From an uncultured Gammaproteobacteria bacterium (GTDB lineage Bacteria > Pseudomonadota > Gammaproteobacteria > GCA-002705445 > GCA-002716945), in the NCBI GenBank assembly GCA_913043035.1, contig CAJWMM010000031.1, positions 1 to 6,853 on the forward strand: a DNA stretch of 6,853 nucleotides, read 5' to 3'. Positions 6,046 to 6,853 of the stretch are shown here, piece after piece (position 1 is the stretch's first letter; each line of letters starts with the position of its first letter). Position numbers and translations under genes: made by a program. The notes under the pieces are model-generated. The model had not been told where the DNA came from. It worked only from the letters and a program-made list of their open reading frames with translations, and did not search any database.

Positions 6046-6853
6046 GAAACTATCCAGTGAGTTAAACGAGCAACAATACAAAGCAGTTAACTGTTCTTTA
6101 GGAAACAAATTAATTCTTGCGGGTGCAGGAAGTGGTAAGACAAAAGTTTTAATACATAGAGTAGCTGTTTTAATTAGAGACTTTAATATAAAGCCGAGTA
6201 ATATTTTAGCTCTTACTTTTACAAACAAAGCATCTAATGAGATGAAACAAAGGCTCGAGAATATACTAAGATCAACATCTCAAGGACTCTGGTTTGGCAC
6301 ATTCCATGGAATTTGTAGACGGATTTTGAAAATTCATTGGAAAGAAGCTGGGATAAAAGATTATTTTTCTATTTTGGATTCTCAGGATCAATTGAGAATG
6401 ATAAAAAGGATTATTAAGCAGAAGAATCTAGATGAAAATTTATATGACCCAAAACATCTTCAATCATTTATAAATAACCAGAAGGACAAGGGGTTTAGGC
6501 ATAGTAATTGTGATAATGATGACGCCAAATACATAGAGATTTATCGGGATTATGACCTTGCTTGCAGACAGACAAATAATGTTGATTTTGCAGACTTGAT
6601 TTTATTAACATTTGAAATGTTGAAGAGTAATCCTAACATTTTGAATTACTATTCTAAAAGATTCAAAAACATAATGGTTGATGAATTTCAAGATACCAAT
6701 ACACTACAATTTGAATTACTCAAGCTTATAAATGGAGCACATGGCTCACTCTATGCAGTTGGTGATGATGACCAAGCTATTTATGGTTGGAGGGGAGCTA
6801 GAAGTAAAAATATAAAATATTTTACTGACCAATTTTCTGATGTTGAAATATTT
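6035..6853 (+). CDS. uvrD: DNA helicase II, 5' partial (C-terminal part outside window)
   Basis: N-terminal 273 residues of a superfamily 1A 3'-5' DNA helicase that acts in nucleotide excision repair and mismatch repair. The start is ATG at 6035, supported by AAGGA six bases upstream and by alignment with the UvrD N-terminus (ELNEQQYKAV like SLNDKQREAV, including the Q motif). Helicase motifs in order are Walker A LAGAGSGKT (28-36), Ia TFTNKA (61-66), Ib GTFHG (88-92), Walker B VDEFQDTN (215-222), and motif III VGDDDQAIYGWRGA (242-255). The GWRGA form and FSILDSQDQLR block match UvrD better than Rep, which has SWRGA. Motif III has Ala248 where E. coli has Ser, a mild change. The frame stays open to the window end; motifs IV-VI are not visible. 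It overlaps ubiB by 11 bases and is probably the downstream end of the same transcript. Confidence 0.92.
   Translation, partial: MSNEKLSSELNEQQYKAVNCSLGNKLILAGAGSGKTKVLIHRVAVLIRDFNIKPSNILALTFTNKASNEMKQRLENILRSTSQGLWFGTFHGICRRILKIHWKEAGIKDYFSILDSQDQLRMIKRIIKQKNLDENLYDPKHLQSFINNQKDKGFRHSNCDNDDAKYIEIYRDYDLACRQTNNVDFADLILLTFEMLKSNPNILNYYSKRFKNIMVDEFQDTNTLQFELLKLINGAHGSLYAVGDDDQAIYGWRGARSKNIKYFTDQFSDVEIF

Noticed and set aside
6031..6228. Minus-strand ORF of 65 codons over the ubiB-uvrD junction
   Set aside because: It lies opposite the uvrD Walker A region, which is clearly coding on the plus strand.

Overview
The window is a gene-dense, AT-rich stretch (GC roughly one third, judged by eye) with seven co-directional plus-strand protein genes and almost no intergenic DNA. 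Gene content and protein similarity point to a gammaproteobacterium. Evidence for this is the gmk-rpoZ-spoT order, a SpoT-type bifunctional RSH protein, and the ubiE-ubiJ-ubiB trio typical of proteobacterial aerobic ubiquinone synthesis. The low GC, tight packing and 1-11 base gene overlaps suggest a streamlined genome, for example a free-living marine lineage such as SAR86. That taxonomic guess is inference only.

Layout: positions 1-302 hold the 3' half of gmk (guanylate kinase), cut by the window edge. A 57-base gap follows with a plausible extended -10 promoter and a clear Shine-Dalgarno. rpoZ (360-887, RNA polymerase omega) comes next and carries an unusual acidic Ser/Glu-rich tail of about 100 residues. 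A 40-base gap contains a TATAAT hexamer, then spoT (928-3081, bifunctional (p)ppGpp synthetase/hydrolase) starts without a clear Shine-Dalgarno. After spoT the genes overlap: ubiE (3081-3818), ubiJ (3815-4393), ubiB (4393-6045) and uvrD (from 6035, running off the right edge). No intergenic stretch exceeds 60 bases. I see no RNA genes, mobile elements, CRISPR arrays or convincing terminators.

Functionally, gmk, rpoZ and spoT link guanine nucleotide supply to the stringent response, since omega contributes to a ppGpp site on RNA polymerase in well-studied proteobacteria. The ubi genes encode the C-methyltransferase, lipid-binding accessory factor and atypical kinase/ATPase of ubiquinone synthesis. 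uvrD encodes a DNA-repair helicase. As I recall E. coli, the gmk-rpoZ-spoT and ubiE-ubiJ-ubiB groups are separate loci there, with trmH-recG after spoT and tatABC after ubiB. Here the two blocks are joined head to tail by a one-base TAATG overlap and uvrD is attached downstream.

I found no evidence of a wholly new system. The best leads are the omega tail, the fused stringent-response/ubiquinone/repair gene string, and the uncertain spoT start with a small hairpin between its two candidate start codons.
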